NCBI GenBank assembly: GCA_003241685.1
Contig: QFPJ01000006.1
Span: 1-64,000 of the forward strand
Source of the DNA: Sphingopyxis macrogoltabida
Lineage (GTDB): Bacteria; Pseudomonadota; Alphaproteobacteria; Sphingomonadales; Sphingomonadaceae
Direction: 5' to 3'
Length of the DNA stretch: 64,000 nucleotides
Both the position numbers and the translations under genes were made by a program. Below the pieces are notes generated by a model. It searched no databases and was not told where the DNA came from. It worked only from the letters and a program-made list of their open reading frames with translations. Below are positions 8,582 through 17,114 of this stretch, in pieces (the stretch's first letter is position 1; every line of letters starts with the position of its first letter).

Positions 8582-9574
8582 ATGTCGTTTGCAAAGGCCC
8601 AGGACCTTCTCAAGCTGGCGATGATGGCGACGCGCCGTAGCGGCGTGTCACTCGAAGAGATTGTGGAGGAGTTCGGCTGCGTTCACCGATCGGCGCAGCG
8701 CATGACGGTCGCGCTTGAGGCGGCTTTTCCGCAAACCGAGCCTGAGGACGGTGACGATCGCAAGCGGCGGTGGCGCATCCCCGCGCGCGCGGTGGCGCCC
8801 CTATTGCTGCCGTCGGCCGAGGAACTTGCCGCAATGACGACGGCAATACGCCAGCTCGACGCGGCTGGCATGGCCGCCGAGGCCGCAACAGTCCGCCAGA
8901 TGGAAAGAAAGGTGAGGGCGCTCATTCCCGCCCATGCCGGCACACGGTTGGCTGTCGATGAGGAAGCCCTGCTCGAAGCGCTGGGGCATGCCGCGCGTCC
9001 AGGACCGCGGCCGGCCGGAACAAGCGAGGTCGATAGCGCGATATCGGATAGCCTGAAGGGTCCTTTCCTGCTCCGCATTTCGTATCGTCGCCGGACGCAG
9101 GACAAGCCGACCGAGCGTGTGGTGGCACCGCACGGCCTCTTGCTGGGTGTTCGCCGCTATCTTGTCGCGCGCGACACGGCCAAGCCAGCGACGGCGCCGC
9201 TGCGCCATTACCGGGTTGAAGAGATATACTCGGCGGAGGTGCTCGACACGAGCTTCGAGATCGATCCCGGCTTCAATATCCGCGAACATTCCGAAAAGGG
9301 CTTTGGCTCGTTCGAGAATGCGGCCGAACATGGCGACGTCATTTGGCGCTTCTCGCCCGACGCGGCACCCCATGCCCGGCGGTTCGTCTTCCACCCTACG
9401 CAGAGTGTCGAGGAAGAGCCCGACGGCTCCTTGCTCGTGCGCTTCAAGGCCTCGGGACATCTCGAAATGTGCTGGCACCTCTATTCATGGGGGAAGTCGG
9501 TCGAGGTGCTGCAGCCTGCTCGGCTCCGCCAGATGGTGCATGGACACCAGCGCGAGTTTGAGGCTCTGCCGTAA
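8582..9574 (+). CDS. WYL-domain transcriptional regulator, BrxR/CapW-like
   Basis: A 330-residue regulator: an N-terminal winged helix (about 1-60, with SLEEIVEEFG then SAQRM), a central WYL domain (about 145-225, with LRISYRRR, VAPHGLLLG and RYLVARD), and a C-terminal WCX segment ending in WGKSVEVLQP. Proteins of this architecture control BREX, CBASS and other defence islands, sensing a ligand through the WYL fold. I place the start at the ATG at 8582, which has GGAG six bases upstream; the in-frame ATG at 8570 abuts the palindrome and lacks a ribosome-binding site. It diverges from the nuclease-helicase and most likely represses it and itself. Confidence 0.85.
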   Translation: MSFAKAQDLLKLAMMATRRSGVSLEEIVEEFGCVHRSAQRMTVALEAAFPQTEPEDGDDRKRRWRIPARAVAPLLLPSAEELAAMTTAIRQLDAAGMAAEAATVRQMERKVRALIPAHAGTRLAVDEEALLEALGHAARPGPRPAGTSEVDSAISDSLKGPFLLRISYRRRTQDKPTERVVAPHGLLLGVRRYLVARDTAKPATAPLRHYRVEEIYSAEVLDTSFEIDPGFNIREHSEKGFGSFENAAEHGDVIWRFSPDAAPHARRFVFHPTQSVEEEPDGSLLVRFKASGHLEMCWHLYSWGKSVEVLQPARLRQMVHGHQREFEALP

Positions 9575-9610
9575 GGAGCTAGGCCCAATTTGGGCTCAGT
9601 CTCAGCAGGT

Positions 9611-9623
9611 GACAGTTTTTGTC
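9611..9623. promoter_or_regulatory. Candidate WYL-regulator operator 2 (GACA-N5-TGTC)
   Basis: GACAGTTTTTGTC carries the same half-sites and spacing as the site at 8557, and the flanking GGT/GCC nearly extends the symmetry to 7-bp arms. It lies 36 bp after the WYL stop codon and 48 bp before the DUF4258 gene, suggesting that gene belongs to the same regulon. Confidence 0.45.
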
Positions 9624-9670
9624 GCCCCAATTTCCTATTTTGCATGCTCGGCAACCATTGGGAGGACGAC

Positions 9671-9940
9671 ATGGGACTGACGAAGCATGCGAGGCAGCGC
9701 ATCCAGCAGCGTGGAATTTCTACTGAAGCGGTGGATGCGATCCTTACTTATGGCACGCGCCGCCGGCACCGCGGCGCGGACATTTATTATCTCGACAAGA
9801 AATCGCGGCGGCGGCTGGCTGGCGCATTCGGGCGCGAGCGATACTCGAAGCTGGAGCGCGCGCTCGACAGCTATGTCGTCGTCAGCGACGACGGGGCGAT
9901 CGTTACGGCGGCGCATCGCTTGAACCGCTTGAAATTCTGA
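9671..9940 (+). CDS. DUF4258 family protein
   Basis: An 89-residue protein starting LTKHARQRIQQRGIS, the typical opening of DUF4258, a family often compared with BrnT/RelE-type toxins. It has a central GTRRRHRGADIYYLD strand pair and a C-terminal DGAIVTAAHR strand. The ATG at 9671 has GGAGGA five bases upstream. No antitoxin gene follows, so a toxin role is not established. It sits behind the second GACA-N5-TGTC palindrome and so may respond to the WYL regulator. Confidence 0.75.
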   Translation: MGLTKHARQRIQQRGISTEAVDAILTYGTRRRHRGADIYYLDKKSRRRLAGAFGRERYSKLERALDSYVVVSDDGAIVTAAHRLNRLKF

Positions 9941-10522
9941 GATTGCCAAGAAAATCACGGCGTCGTTAGAAGAGTAGGTGGGGAAGGCCTTCCCCTGGCG
10001 GCCGGTCTTATGTCCGTCCGCACCCCTTCCGCAGAGGCTGGCCGCCCCCGCGACGCCCCGGAAAATGTGCGCGGTTGAAAATGGGCGCTCGCTGCCGGCG
10101 GCAGGCGCCGACAGGGATCGCGCGTCTGTCCTGACCGCGCTGCGCACTCGGCCCGGCTATCTTGGCGGTGCGGCGGCTAAGCACATCTGCGCACGCACCC
10201 CGCACCGCCTGCGGCCAGCCCGAGAGCGCGTTCCTTCTCTATATCCGCCGGAACGGCGAATAAGTCCTCGTCGCTGACGATCATGTCGGCGCCGCGCGGC
10301 GCGCGGCGGCGTTGTCGATCAGCCTCCCGTCTGTCGCTGGGTTGGCCGGCTCTCCCCTCTGGGCGTGTCCCGGCGTCCCGCAAGCCGCTACGCGGCTCTT
10401 CCTCTTCGTTCCAGCCCTTCGGGTGCGGGTCGCCTTCTTGGCCGCGCCCGGCAGGTCGTTCTCGCCGCCCACCCCCGCTCCGCCGGGGGCCTGATGGTTA
10501 GGGGGCGGGAATGGAGGATGAC
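9941..10522. other. Non-coding stretch upstream of the DUF2958 gene
   Basis: No convincing gene is seen in about 580 bp. It holds a perfect 16-bp palindrome, GGGGAAGGCCTTCCCC, at 9980-9995. Bases 10310-10500 are pyrimidine-rich on the plus strand with several short GC hairpins and could be a long untranslated leader for the DUF2958-ParB genes. The palindrome could be a protein-binding or partition-type site; nothing here decides. Confidence 0.4.
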
Positions 10523-10966
10523 ATGGGAAACACCAACGAACGCCGTGGTGGGGGCAAGCTCCTGTCCACTGAATTGCATGCCGCCTTGCGCGCGAATGAC
10601 GAGGCGCGGCGCGCTGCCGTGAAGGCGGGGGCAGTCGAGCCGGACTTCGTGCCGGTTGCCAAATTCTTCTCACCGGTCGGTGCGGCTACATGGCTCGCGA
10701 CCGAATTGGGCGAGGATGGCGATACGCTGTTCGGGCTTGCCGATCTGGGTTTCGGCTGTCCCGAACTCGGTTCGTTCAGTCTGTCCGAACTGGCGTCGGT
10801 GCGACTGCCCTTCGGTCTCGGCATCGAGCGCGATCTGGGCTTTGCGTCCGAGGTTCCGCTGTCGGGCTGGGCCGCTGCGGCGCGCCGCGCGGGATCGATC
10901 ATCACCGCCGAACAGAATTTCCGCCGTACCGCGCGTGGCGACGAGCTTCCGAAGTCCGTGGACTGA
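10523..10966 (+). CDS. DUF2958 family protein
   Basis: A 147-residue protein with the DUF2958 layout: KLLSTELHAALRAN at the start, VPVAKFFSP then ATWLATEL, a LFGLADLGFGCPELG block, ELASVRLPFGLGIERDL, and a terminal AARRAGSI helix. Function is unknown; the family is common on plasmids and integrative elements beside ParB-like and ArdC-like genes, which fits its place here. The ATG at 10523 follows a GGAGG; an in-frame ATG at 10511 is possible. The ParB-like gene begins 98 bp later. Confidence 0.85.
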   Translation: MGNTNERRGGGKLLSTELHAALRANDEARRAAVKAGAVEPDFVPVAKFFSPVGAATWLATELGEDGDTLFGLADLGFGCPELGSFSLSELASVRLPFGLGIERDLGFASEVPLSGWAAAARRAGSIITAEQNFRRTARGDELPKSVD

Positions 10967-11064
10967 GGCAGACGCGGGCGGCGCGTCTCGCCGCCGAACC
11001 TAAGCCGGTCCGCCCAATCGCGAAACTCGACGGACCGGCACCTTCTAGAAGAAAGGTGAAGACA

Positions 11065-12798
11065 ATGAAACTCGACTTTATCGACCTTGGCAAGCTGTCG
11101 ATCAGCAAGACGAACATGCGCTATGCGAAGAAGGCGCCCGACGTAGCGGATATTCTGCCCACCGTCCGTGCGCGTGGCATCCTCGTTCCGCTCATCGTCC
11201 GTCCGAATTGCGCCGAGGGCGCATTCGAGATCGTGGCTGGCGCGCGGCGCTTCACAGCGGCGACCATCGTCGCGGGCGAAAAGGGCGAGGCTGAGCCGCT
11301 TCCTTGCGCGATCCTCGAAGAAGGTGACGATGCCGCAGCGCTCGAAGCCTCGTTGATCGAGAATGTGGCGCGACGCGATCCCGACGAGGTTACCCAATGG
11401 GTCACCTATACGCGGCTGGTCCGCGAGGGCCGGAGCGTTTCTGACATCTCCGACACGTTCGGAATGCCCGAGGCGATGGTGAAGCGCATCCTCGCGCTCG
11501 GCAATCTGTTGCCGCGCATCCGTTCGCTCTATGCCAAGGAGAAGATCAGCGCGGGCACGGTACGGCACCTGACGATGGCGTCCAAATCGCAGCAGCGCGC
11601 ATGGCTGGCGCTGTTCGACGACGCGGATGCCTATTGCCCGCAGGGCCAGCAGCTCAAGAACTGGCTGTTCGGCGGCGGCGCGATCAGCGCGGCCCATGCC
11701 CTGTTCGACATCGAGGCGAGCAGCCTTTCGATCATTGCCGACCTGTTCGGGGACGAGCGCTATTTCGCGGACAGCGATGCTTTCTGGACGGCGCAGCTTG
11801 CCGCCGTCGAGGAACGGCGAGCGCGCTTTCTGGACGCGGGTTGGAGCGAGGTCGTTGTCCTGCCCAAGGGCGATTATTTTCGCGAATGGGAACATCGCCA
11901 CGCGGCGAAGCGCAAGGGCGGGCGTGTCTATATCGAGGTCCGCGATAGCGGCGAGGTCGACATTCACGAGGGTTATGTCACGGCCAAGGAAGCGGCGCGG
12001 CTCGAAAAGGGCGAGAAGATCGAAGCCGCACCCAAGGCGTCGCGTCCGGAACTGACTTCGCGAATGCAGACCTATATCGACCTTCATCGCCATGCCGCCG
12101 TGCGCGCCGAACTGACCGGCCATCCAGCGGTTGCGCTGCGGTTGATGGTCGCCCACGCCATCGCCGGTTCGCCGCTCTGGAATGTGCGGGTCGAGCCGCA
12201 GTCGGCGAAAGATGACGATGTGCGCGAAAGCGTCGAGGTCAGCAGGGCCGAGTCGGTGTTCGACGAGAAACGGCGCGCGGTGCTGGCACTGCTCGGCTTC
12301 GATACCGAGGAACCGACCGTGACCGGTGGCAATCCTATGCCGCTTGCGGACATATTCCAGCGCCTGCTTGATCTGCCCGACCGCGCGGTGATGGACGTGA
12401 TCCCCATCGTCATGGGCGAAACTCTGTTCGCTGGGAGCGCGGCCGTCGAGGCGGTGGGCCTTCACATCGGTATCGATATGGCGGCATGGTGGAACGCCGA
12501 CGACGCCTTCTTCGACGGGCTTCGCGACAAGGAAGTTCTGACCGCGCTGGTTGCCGAGGTCGGCGGAGACGACATTGCAGCGGCGAACGCCAAAGAGAAG
12601 GGCGCGACCTTGAAGACGATCGTCCGCGATCATCTGAACGGCAAAAATGGCCGCACCCAGGTCGAGGGGTGGGTGCCGAGGTGGATGGCCTTCCCGCCCA
12701 CCGCCTACACCGAGCGCGGCGGGATCGGTGCCGTGGTCGCACCTAGAGAAGCGGCCCTTCAGGGAGCCGAGGAAGAACCGCAGCGTAAAGCCGCGTAA
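11065..12798 (+). CDS. ParB/Spo0J-type plasmid or ICE partition-like protein
   Basis: A 577-residue ParB-family protein. The N-terminal ParB domain has PTVRARGILVPLIVRP, the GARRF form of the GERRFRA box and an ENVARRDPDE segment, then a helix-turn-helix region (VSDISDTFGMPEAMVKRILAL). The remaining 350 residues are an extension seen in long accessory-replicon ParB-like proteins and absent from chromosomal ParB. No ParA is nearby, so partitioning is unproven; a regulatory or DNA-processing role is equally possible. GAAAGGTGA precedes the ATG at 11065. Confidence 0.85.
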   Translation: MKLDFIDLGKLSISKTNMRYAKKAPDVADILPTVRARGILVPLIVRPNCAEGAFEIVAGARRFTAATIVAGEKGEAEPLPCAILEEGDDAAALEASLIENVARRDPDEVTQWVTYTRLVREGRSVSDISDTFGMPEAMVKRILALGNLLPRIRSLYAKEKISAGTVRHLTMASKSQQRAWLALFDDADAYCPQGQQLKNWLFGGGAISAAHALFDIEASSLSIIADLFGDERYFADSDAFWTAQLAAVEERRARFLDAGWSEVVVLPKGDYFREWEHRHAAKRKGGRVYIEVRDSGEVDIHEGYVTAKEAARLEKGEKIEAAPKASRPELTSRMQTYIDLHRHAAVRAELTGHPAVALRLMVAHAIAGSPLWNVRVEPQSAKDDDVRESVEVSRAESVFDEKRRAVLALLGFDTEEPTVTGGNPMPLADIFQRLLDLPDRAVMDVIPIVMGETLFAGSAAVEAVGLHIGIDMAAWWNADDAFFDGLRDKEVLTALVAEVGGDDIAAANAKEKGATLKTIVRDHLNGKNGRTQVEGWVPRWMAFPPTAYTERGGIGAVVAPREAALQGAEEEPQRKAA

Positions 12799-12804
12799 AG
12801 CTAA

Positions 12805-12829
12805 GGGCGGCGATGTCATGTCGCCGCCC
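12805..12829 (+). terminator. Terminator-like hairpin after the ParB-like gene
   Basis: A perfect 9-bp stem, GGGCGGCGA/TCGCCGCCC, with a 7-base loop begins 7 bp after the stop codon. No T tract follows (CTACGCC), so it may be a transcript-end stabiliser. The remaining 130 bp to the integrase stop hold nothing else I recognise. Confidence 0.5.
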
Positions 12830-12961
12830 CTACGCCTTAGGTCCGAAAAATCGCGCGCCGCTCGCCCGTTCCGGGCTCGCGGCAAATCGTGCGGCCGATC
12901 AAATAGTAATGGCCGGGCAATTGGGCAGTAAATCAGAGAACGAAATGGGATCGCCCATCGC

Positions 12962-14959
12962 CTAAGCCGCGTCCCAGACTCTGTTCAGAATTTGAGCCGC
13001 GAGAGCGGCCTTGTCCTGCGGCAAAAAACGCCCGTAATGCGCGGCGACCGTGTCGGGCGTGTCTTGGATCGCATAGCTGGCCTGTTCATATGACCCGGTC
13101 TGCTTGAGGATATGAGTAGCCAGCACGTCCCGGACATTATGCGGTCCGTGAGGCAAGAGGCCTTCTATCGCGCCGCGTCCGGTATAGGGGTTCCGGATGC
13201 CATATCTTTGAATGATCTGTCGCCAAGCCTCGTAGAAGGTCGTCTGATTATATGAGGCATCGCGGGTCTTCGTCTTGACCGTCTTCACAAAGAATGTTCC
13301 GGGATCTTTGGCACGACCGAGAAGCACGCGGCGATGCCGGTCGATATAAGCCTCGATATGCTCATAGAGACCGCTGAGGTTTGGCAGAACCAAACGAAAG
13401 GGCTTGTTCCCGAAAAAGGATGAGCTAGCGTTCTTGAAGGCCGACGCTGGGATCAAGACTTCCCAGCCATGCTCCTTGACGTTCCATCTGAGTTCGCCGC
13501 GTTTCCGCATTTCGAGATGGCGTTCGGCCGTCGGCAGTCGCCCTTTAGGGCAGATTAGCAATTGGCGAAGATTCTTCTGCCGAACGCCCAAGTGCAGACC
13601 GAGGCGAAGCATTAGGAAGGATCGGGAGGCTTCCGCTGCAGCGCGAGGATGGCGAAGGGCGTTCGGCATCAGCTTGAGTATCTCGTCAGTGATCTTGCGA
13701 TACTCGCCCACCGGACTGTCGGCCTCAAGGACGGGCATGATAGGCTCGAACGGGTCTCGGTGTACGCGAGCAACGCGCTCGATCTCCTTCACGCGAGACA
13801 GGCCGTGCTTGTAAAGCCTGTCGCACGCCCCGTCCCAATCCAACCGTACCTCTTCAATGTCCGCGCTCGACACCAGGCCAGCGATTGGTTGAAGACGCGA
13901 GGCCAAGTGAGGGGACTGGCGCAGCCAGCCGGTTTCGACGCGGCAAAGAGCGAGCGCGAGTTGGAGCATGTTCGCTTCCCAGACCGTGTAGAAGCCGCGG
14001 CGGCGTTCGCGCCACTGGATGTACCAATCGAGGATGGCGGGAAAGACCAGCAGCCCCATCGCCAGCCTTTCGGTCGGAACACCGTATCCCTTGACGACGC
14101 TACGCGGCGACGCCGCGAGAGCGCCGAAGAGAAGCCCCAAATGCTCGATCTTTTGAAAGGCCGTGGCTTCATTCCAGACGCCGTTCCTGTGGAACCCAAT
14201 GTCCGTCAACGTCGCTGTCTTGAACCTCACAAGGTCCGCCATCTCCGCTTCCAACGGCGGCGGCGCATCCGCCCGGGCGACGGCCAGTTCCAGGTCTGCT
14301 TCATCGGCTGATTGAATCTCACCCTCGTTCGCTGGATCGAAATCACGCAGACGCCGACGGTGTGTCAGCGAAGGAAAGCGTATTGCAAACCGGTGCTTTG
14401 CTGCCGCTGCCTGATAGCGTCGGTAATCCGTCGTGCCGGAGATGATGACCGATCGCACCCACTGCAATATTTCCTGCCGTTCTCGCGGAGGCCGGTCATC
14501 GAAGTCGTCGGGCAGATGCCATGCGAGCCTCCGCCGCTCGGAGCGAGTGACGCCGCTTAGCCGTGTGTGTCCGCTCGCGGCTCGCATATTGTTGGTCAAC
14601 TTGGCTTTGAAGTAACCGGCCGGGAGACGATATCGTCGCTCGATCATCGCTAGGATCGCGATGCTCTTTATGGAAGTCGGAGCTTTCTTGCCGGCCGCCC
14701 ACTGGACGAACGTCGAGCGTTCGATCTTCGCGCCGAAATGACTAAGTGCCTTGTGCAGGTGTCCAATGGAATCGGCGTGTCGTTCAAGGTGCAAGGTAAA
14801 GGCTTCGTGGAAGCATGGGACGTCCGTCCATTCAGATATGACCGCTGACGGATACTCGACAACGGGCTTTGGCTTGCGACCACGCTTGCGAGGCTGCATC
14901 GATTGGTTTTCCGACGGCGCAACAGCAGCCGCCGAAAAGCTTTCGCTTTTCAACGTCAT
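12962..14959 (-). CDS. Large tyrosine-recombinase-like site-specific integrase
   Basis: A 665-residue protein with a tyrosine-recombinase catalytic domain at the C-terminus. An Arg in a LHLGVRQKNLRQLL helix corresponds to Arg I, HNVRD gives His607 and Arg610 of the HxxR motif, and HYGRF supplies the likely nucleophile Tyr642. The N-terminal 480 residues are much longer than in XerC/phage integrases and start with a basic RKRGRKPKP stretch, followed by a helix-turn-helix-like region (about 70-110). It lies at the edge of the accessory block, transcribed away from the core gene lnt, as expected for the integrase of an island. No tRNA or direct repeat marks an attachment site here. Confidence 0.7.
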   Translation of the reverse strand: MTLKSESFSAAAVAPSENQSMQPRKRGRKPKPVVEYPSAVISEWTDVPCFHEAFTLHLERHADSIGHLHKALSHFGAKIERSTFVQWAAGKKAPTSIKSIAILAMIERRYRLPAGYFKAKLTNNMRAASGHTRLSGVTRSERRRLAWHLPDDFDDRPPRERQEILQWVRSVIISGTTDYRRYQAAAAKHRFAIRFPSLTHRRRLRDFDPANEGEIQSADEADLELAVARADAPPPLEAEMADLVRFKTATLTDIGFHRNGVWNEATAFQKIEHLGLLFGALAASPRSVVKGYGVPTERLAMGLLVFPAILDWYIQWRERRRGFYTVWEANMLQLALALCRVETGWLRQSPHLASRLQPIAGLVSSADIEEVRLDWDGACDRLYKHGLSRVKEIERVARVHRDPFEPIMPVLEADSPVGEYRKITDEILKLMPNALRHPRAAAEASRSFLMLRLGLHLGVRQKNLRQLLICPKGRLPTAERHLEMRKRGELRWNVKEHGWEVLIPASAFKNASSSFFGNKPFRLVLPNLSGLYEHIEAYIDRHRRVLLGRAKDPGTFFVKTVKTKTRDASYNQTTFYEAWRQIIQRYGIRNPYTGRGAIEGLLPHGPHNVRDVLATHILKQTGSYEQASYAIQDTPDTVAAHYGRFLPQDKAALAAQILNRVWDAA

Positions 14960-15419
14960 GAAATTTAGGTCTTCTTTCTAAGATTGGAGTTGGGCTGAGC
15001 GCCGTACAGCAATCACGGGTCAGCGAAAGTCGGACTTGGCTATGGCACGCGTCGGACGCGAGGTTCGATCTGCTAATCGCTTTGCAGGGCGGCGCGCAGG
15101 CCGCGGTATTGAGGTCGAAGGTTTGTCCTACCTTAGATAAAAGTTTCGTTGGATTGAAATTAGCCCATCAATATGGGGCCTTTCTGGGGGCACTGGATCG
15201 ACCATTCCCATTAGAACGACTGTATTTCAATATGTTGGGATAGCTATTGGGTTCCGGCTCGGCCTCCAACGATACGCATCGTACCCGCAATCCCTCTCGA
15301 CACAAACGGGACGCTCGTGCCGCTATCGCCCCGGCCGGTCGACCGCCACGGCGCGCGCTTTTTGCCGGGGCGTTCATGCGCCATTGTGGGGTCCGAGCGG
15401 CGCGGCTAAAGCGGCGCGC
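14960..15419. other. Junction between accessory island and core chromosome
   Basis: About 460 bp without a gene. It should hold the integrase promoter on the minus strand (near 14970-15010) and the lnt promoter toward the right. The base composition drops in 15120-15250 (for example GATAAAAGTTTCGTTGG) compared with the GC-rich core, suggesting that the foreign DNA ends near 15250. I found no attachment repeat because the left island end is not in the window. Confidence 0.4.
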
Positions 15420-17063
15420 GTGACCGCGATATTCCCCCGCATCGCCGCTTTCGCCGAACGCCGGCCAAAGCTTCTTGCCCTCGCTCTCGGCGCCGTGTCG
15501 GCGACGGGGTTCGCGCCGCTGAAGCTCTGGCCCATCACGCTCGCGGCGTTCGCCGGGCTGATGCTGCTCGTTGCGCACAGCGGGCGGGGGCGGCGCGCGC
15601 TCGGGGTCGGCTGGGCCTTCGGGGTCGGCCATTTCGCGCTGGGGCTGAACTGGATCGCCACCGCCTTCACCTATCAGGCGGCGATGCCCGCCTGGCTGGG
15701 CTGGGTCGCGGTGCTGCTGCTGTCGCTTTATCTCGCCGTCTATCCCGCGCTGGCCGCGTGGGGCGCGTGGCTGGTCCAGGCCCGCGTCCGTCCCGCCGCC
15801 GACGCGCAGGGCATCGCGCCGCCCGGAAGCCCGGCGCCGCCGGTGGCCGCCACCCTGTCCTTCGCGATCGCCTTTGCCGCGCTGTGGGCGCTGACCGAAT
15901 GGCTGCGCAGCTGGGTCTTCACCGGCTTTGCGTGGAACCCCGTCGGCGTCGTCGCGGTGCCCTTTGCCGCGACGCCCGCGCGCTGGATCGGCACCTATGG
16001 GCTGGGCGCGCTGGTCGTGCTGGCCGCCGCCGTGCTGGTCTTTCTCGCCTGCCGCCGCTGGTTCGGCGCCTTTGTCATCGGCGGTACGCTCGCCGCGCTG
16101 TGGGGCGCGGCGACGCTGGTCCAGCTCGGCGGGTCGGTCGACGCCGCGGTGCAGACGAAAGGCCCGGTCGATCGCCGCCCCGCGATCACCGTCGTCCAGC
16201 CCAATGTCGGGCAGGAGGACAAGTGGGAAGGCGACAAGGCCGACGCCAATTTCGCCAAGCTCGCTCGGCTGACCGCGCCGCGATCGACCACGCCGCGCCT
16301 GATCCTGTGGCCCGAGGCGGCGATACCCGATTATCTGGAGACGGGGTATCCGCTCGCCTATTACGACCGCTCGCCCGCCGCCGCACGGGGACGGATCGTC
16401 CAGTTGATGAACCCCGACGACGTCATGCTGCTCGGCGCGCTGAAGTTGGAACTCGACCGCACGGGCGAGGCGGTCGGCGCCCGCAACGCGGTGATGACGG
16501 TCCATGCCGACGGCACGCTGGGTCCGCGTTACGACAAGGCGCACCTCGTCCCTTATGGCGAATATCTGCCGATGCGGCCGATCCTGTCGGCGATCGGCCT
16601 GTCGCGGCTGGCGCCGGGCGACATCGATTTCTGGCCGGGGCCGGGGCCGCGGACGATCGACGTCGGTGCCTTTGGCCGCGCCGGGCTGCAAATCTGTTAC
16701 GAGATCATCTTTTCGGGACAGGTCGTCGATCGCGCCGACCGGCCCGACTTTCTCTTCAATCCGTCGAACGATGCCTGGTTCGGCGCTTGGGGACCGCCGC
16801 AGCATCTGGCGCAGGCGCGGCTGCGCGCGATCGAGGAAGGCCTGCCCGTCATCCGCTCGACGCCGACGGGAATCAGCGCGGTGATCGACCCCGACGGGCG
16901 TATCCGCGCCCAGATCGCGATGCATCGGGCGGGGCGGATCGACACGCGGCTGCCCCCCGCCCATTCGCCGACGTTGTTCGCGCGCGTCGGCAACGCGCTG
17001 CCCGTCGCCTTCGCGCTGCTGCTGCTCGCGCTGGCCATTGCCTTTCGGCGGCGCGGACGCTAA
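15420..17063 (+). CDS. lnt: Apolipoprotein N-acyltransferase
   Basis: An inner-membrane enzyme that adds the third acyl chain to lipoproteins. Six or so hydrophobic segments occupy the first 230 residues, then a nitrilase-fold domain with the catalytic triad Glu299 (LWPEAAIP), Lys373 (YDKAHLVPYGEYLP) and Cys426 (LQICYEIIF), and one final membrane helix. I start at the GTG at 15420; a TTG at 15384 in frame adds 12 residues, and neither has a clear ribosome-binding site. Its usual alphaproteobacterial upstream neighbour, corC, is missing because the island lies there. metK follows after 51 bp. Confidence 0.95.
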   Translation: MTAIFPRIAAFAERRPKLLALALGAVSATGFAPLKLWPITLAAFAGLMLLVAHSGRGRRALGVGWAFGVGHFALGLNWIATAFTYQAAMPAWLGWVAVLLLSLYLAVYPALAAWGAWLVQARVRPAADAQGIAPPGSPAPPVAATLSFAIAFAALWALTEWLRSWVFTGFAWNPVGVVAVPFAATPARWIGTYGLGALVVLAAAVLVFLACRRWFGAFVIGGTLAALWGAATLVQLGGSVDAAVQTKGPVDRRPAITVVQPNVGQEDKWEGDKADANFAKLARLTAPRSTTPRLILWPEAAIPDYLETGYPLAYYDRSPAAARGRIVQLMNPDDVMLLGALKLELDRTGEAVGARNAVMTVHADGTLGPRYDKAHLVPYGEYLPMRPILSAIGLSRLAPGDIDFWPGPGPRTIDVGAFGRAGLQICYEIIFSGQVVDRADRPDFLFNPSNDAWFGAWGPPQHLAQARLRAIEEGLPVIRSTPTGISAVIDPDGRIRAQIAMHRAGRIDTRLPPAHSPTLFARVGNALPVAFALLLLALAIAFRRRGR

Positions 17064-17075
17064 CAGCGCCATCAC

Positions 17076-17091
17076 ATAAAGCTTCCTTTAT
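17076..17091. promoter_or_regulatory. Candidate operator or promoter palindrome before metK
   Basis: ATAAAGCTTCCTTTAT has perfect 6-bp arms (ATAAAG/CTTTAT) around a 4-bp centre and lies 23 bp before the metK start, between lnt and metK. It resembles the ATAAAG-N4-CTTTAT palindromes I recall for methionine-cycle repressors in alphaproteobacteria, which would tie metK to SAM or SAH level. The regulator is not in the window. Confidence 0.45.
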
Positions 17092-17114
17092 ATCCGTTCA
17101 CGAGAAGGCCCTCC

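Noticed and set aside
10498..12885. A 795-codon minus-strand frame opposite the ParB-like gene
   Set aside because: It has no recognisable domain and mirrors the ParB-like and DUF2958 genes; composition is that of an antisense shadow.
165..15017. Ten-base match CGTGATTGCT at 165-174 and, inverted, at 15008-15017, as possible attachment-site cores
   Set aside because: The copies are in opposite orientation and the flanking arms match at only 5 of 14 positions, so they cannot be the direct repeats made by integration. A chance match is as likely.
17064..17114. A SAM riboswitch in the lnt-metK gap
   Set aside because: The gap is 51 bp and shows only a short palindrome; there is no room or conserved core for SAM-I or SAM-II structures.
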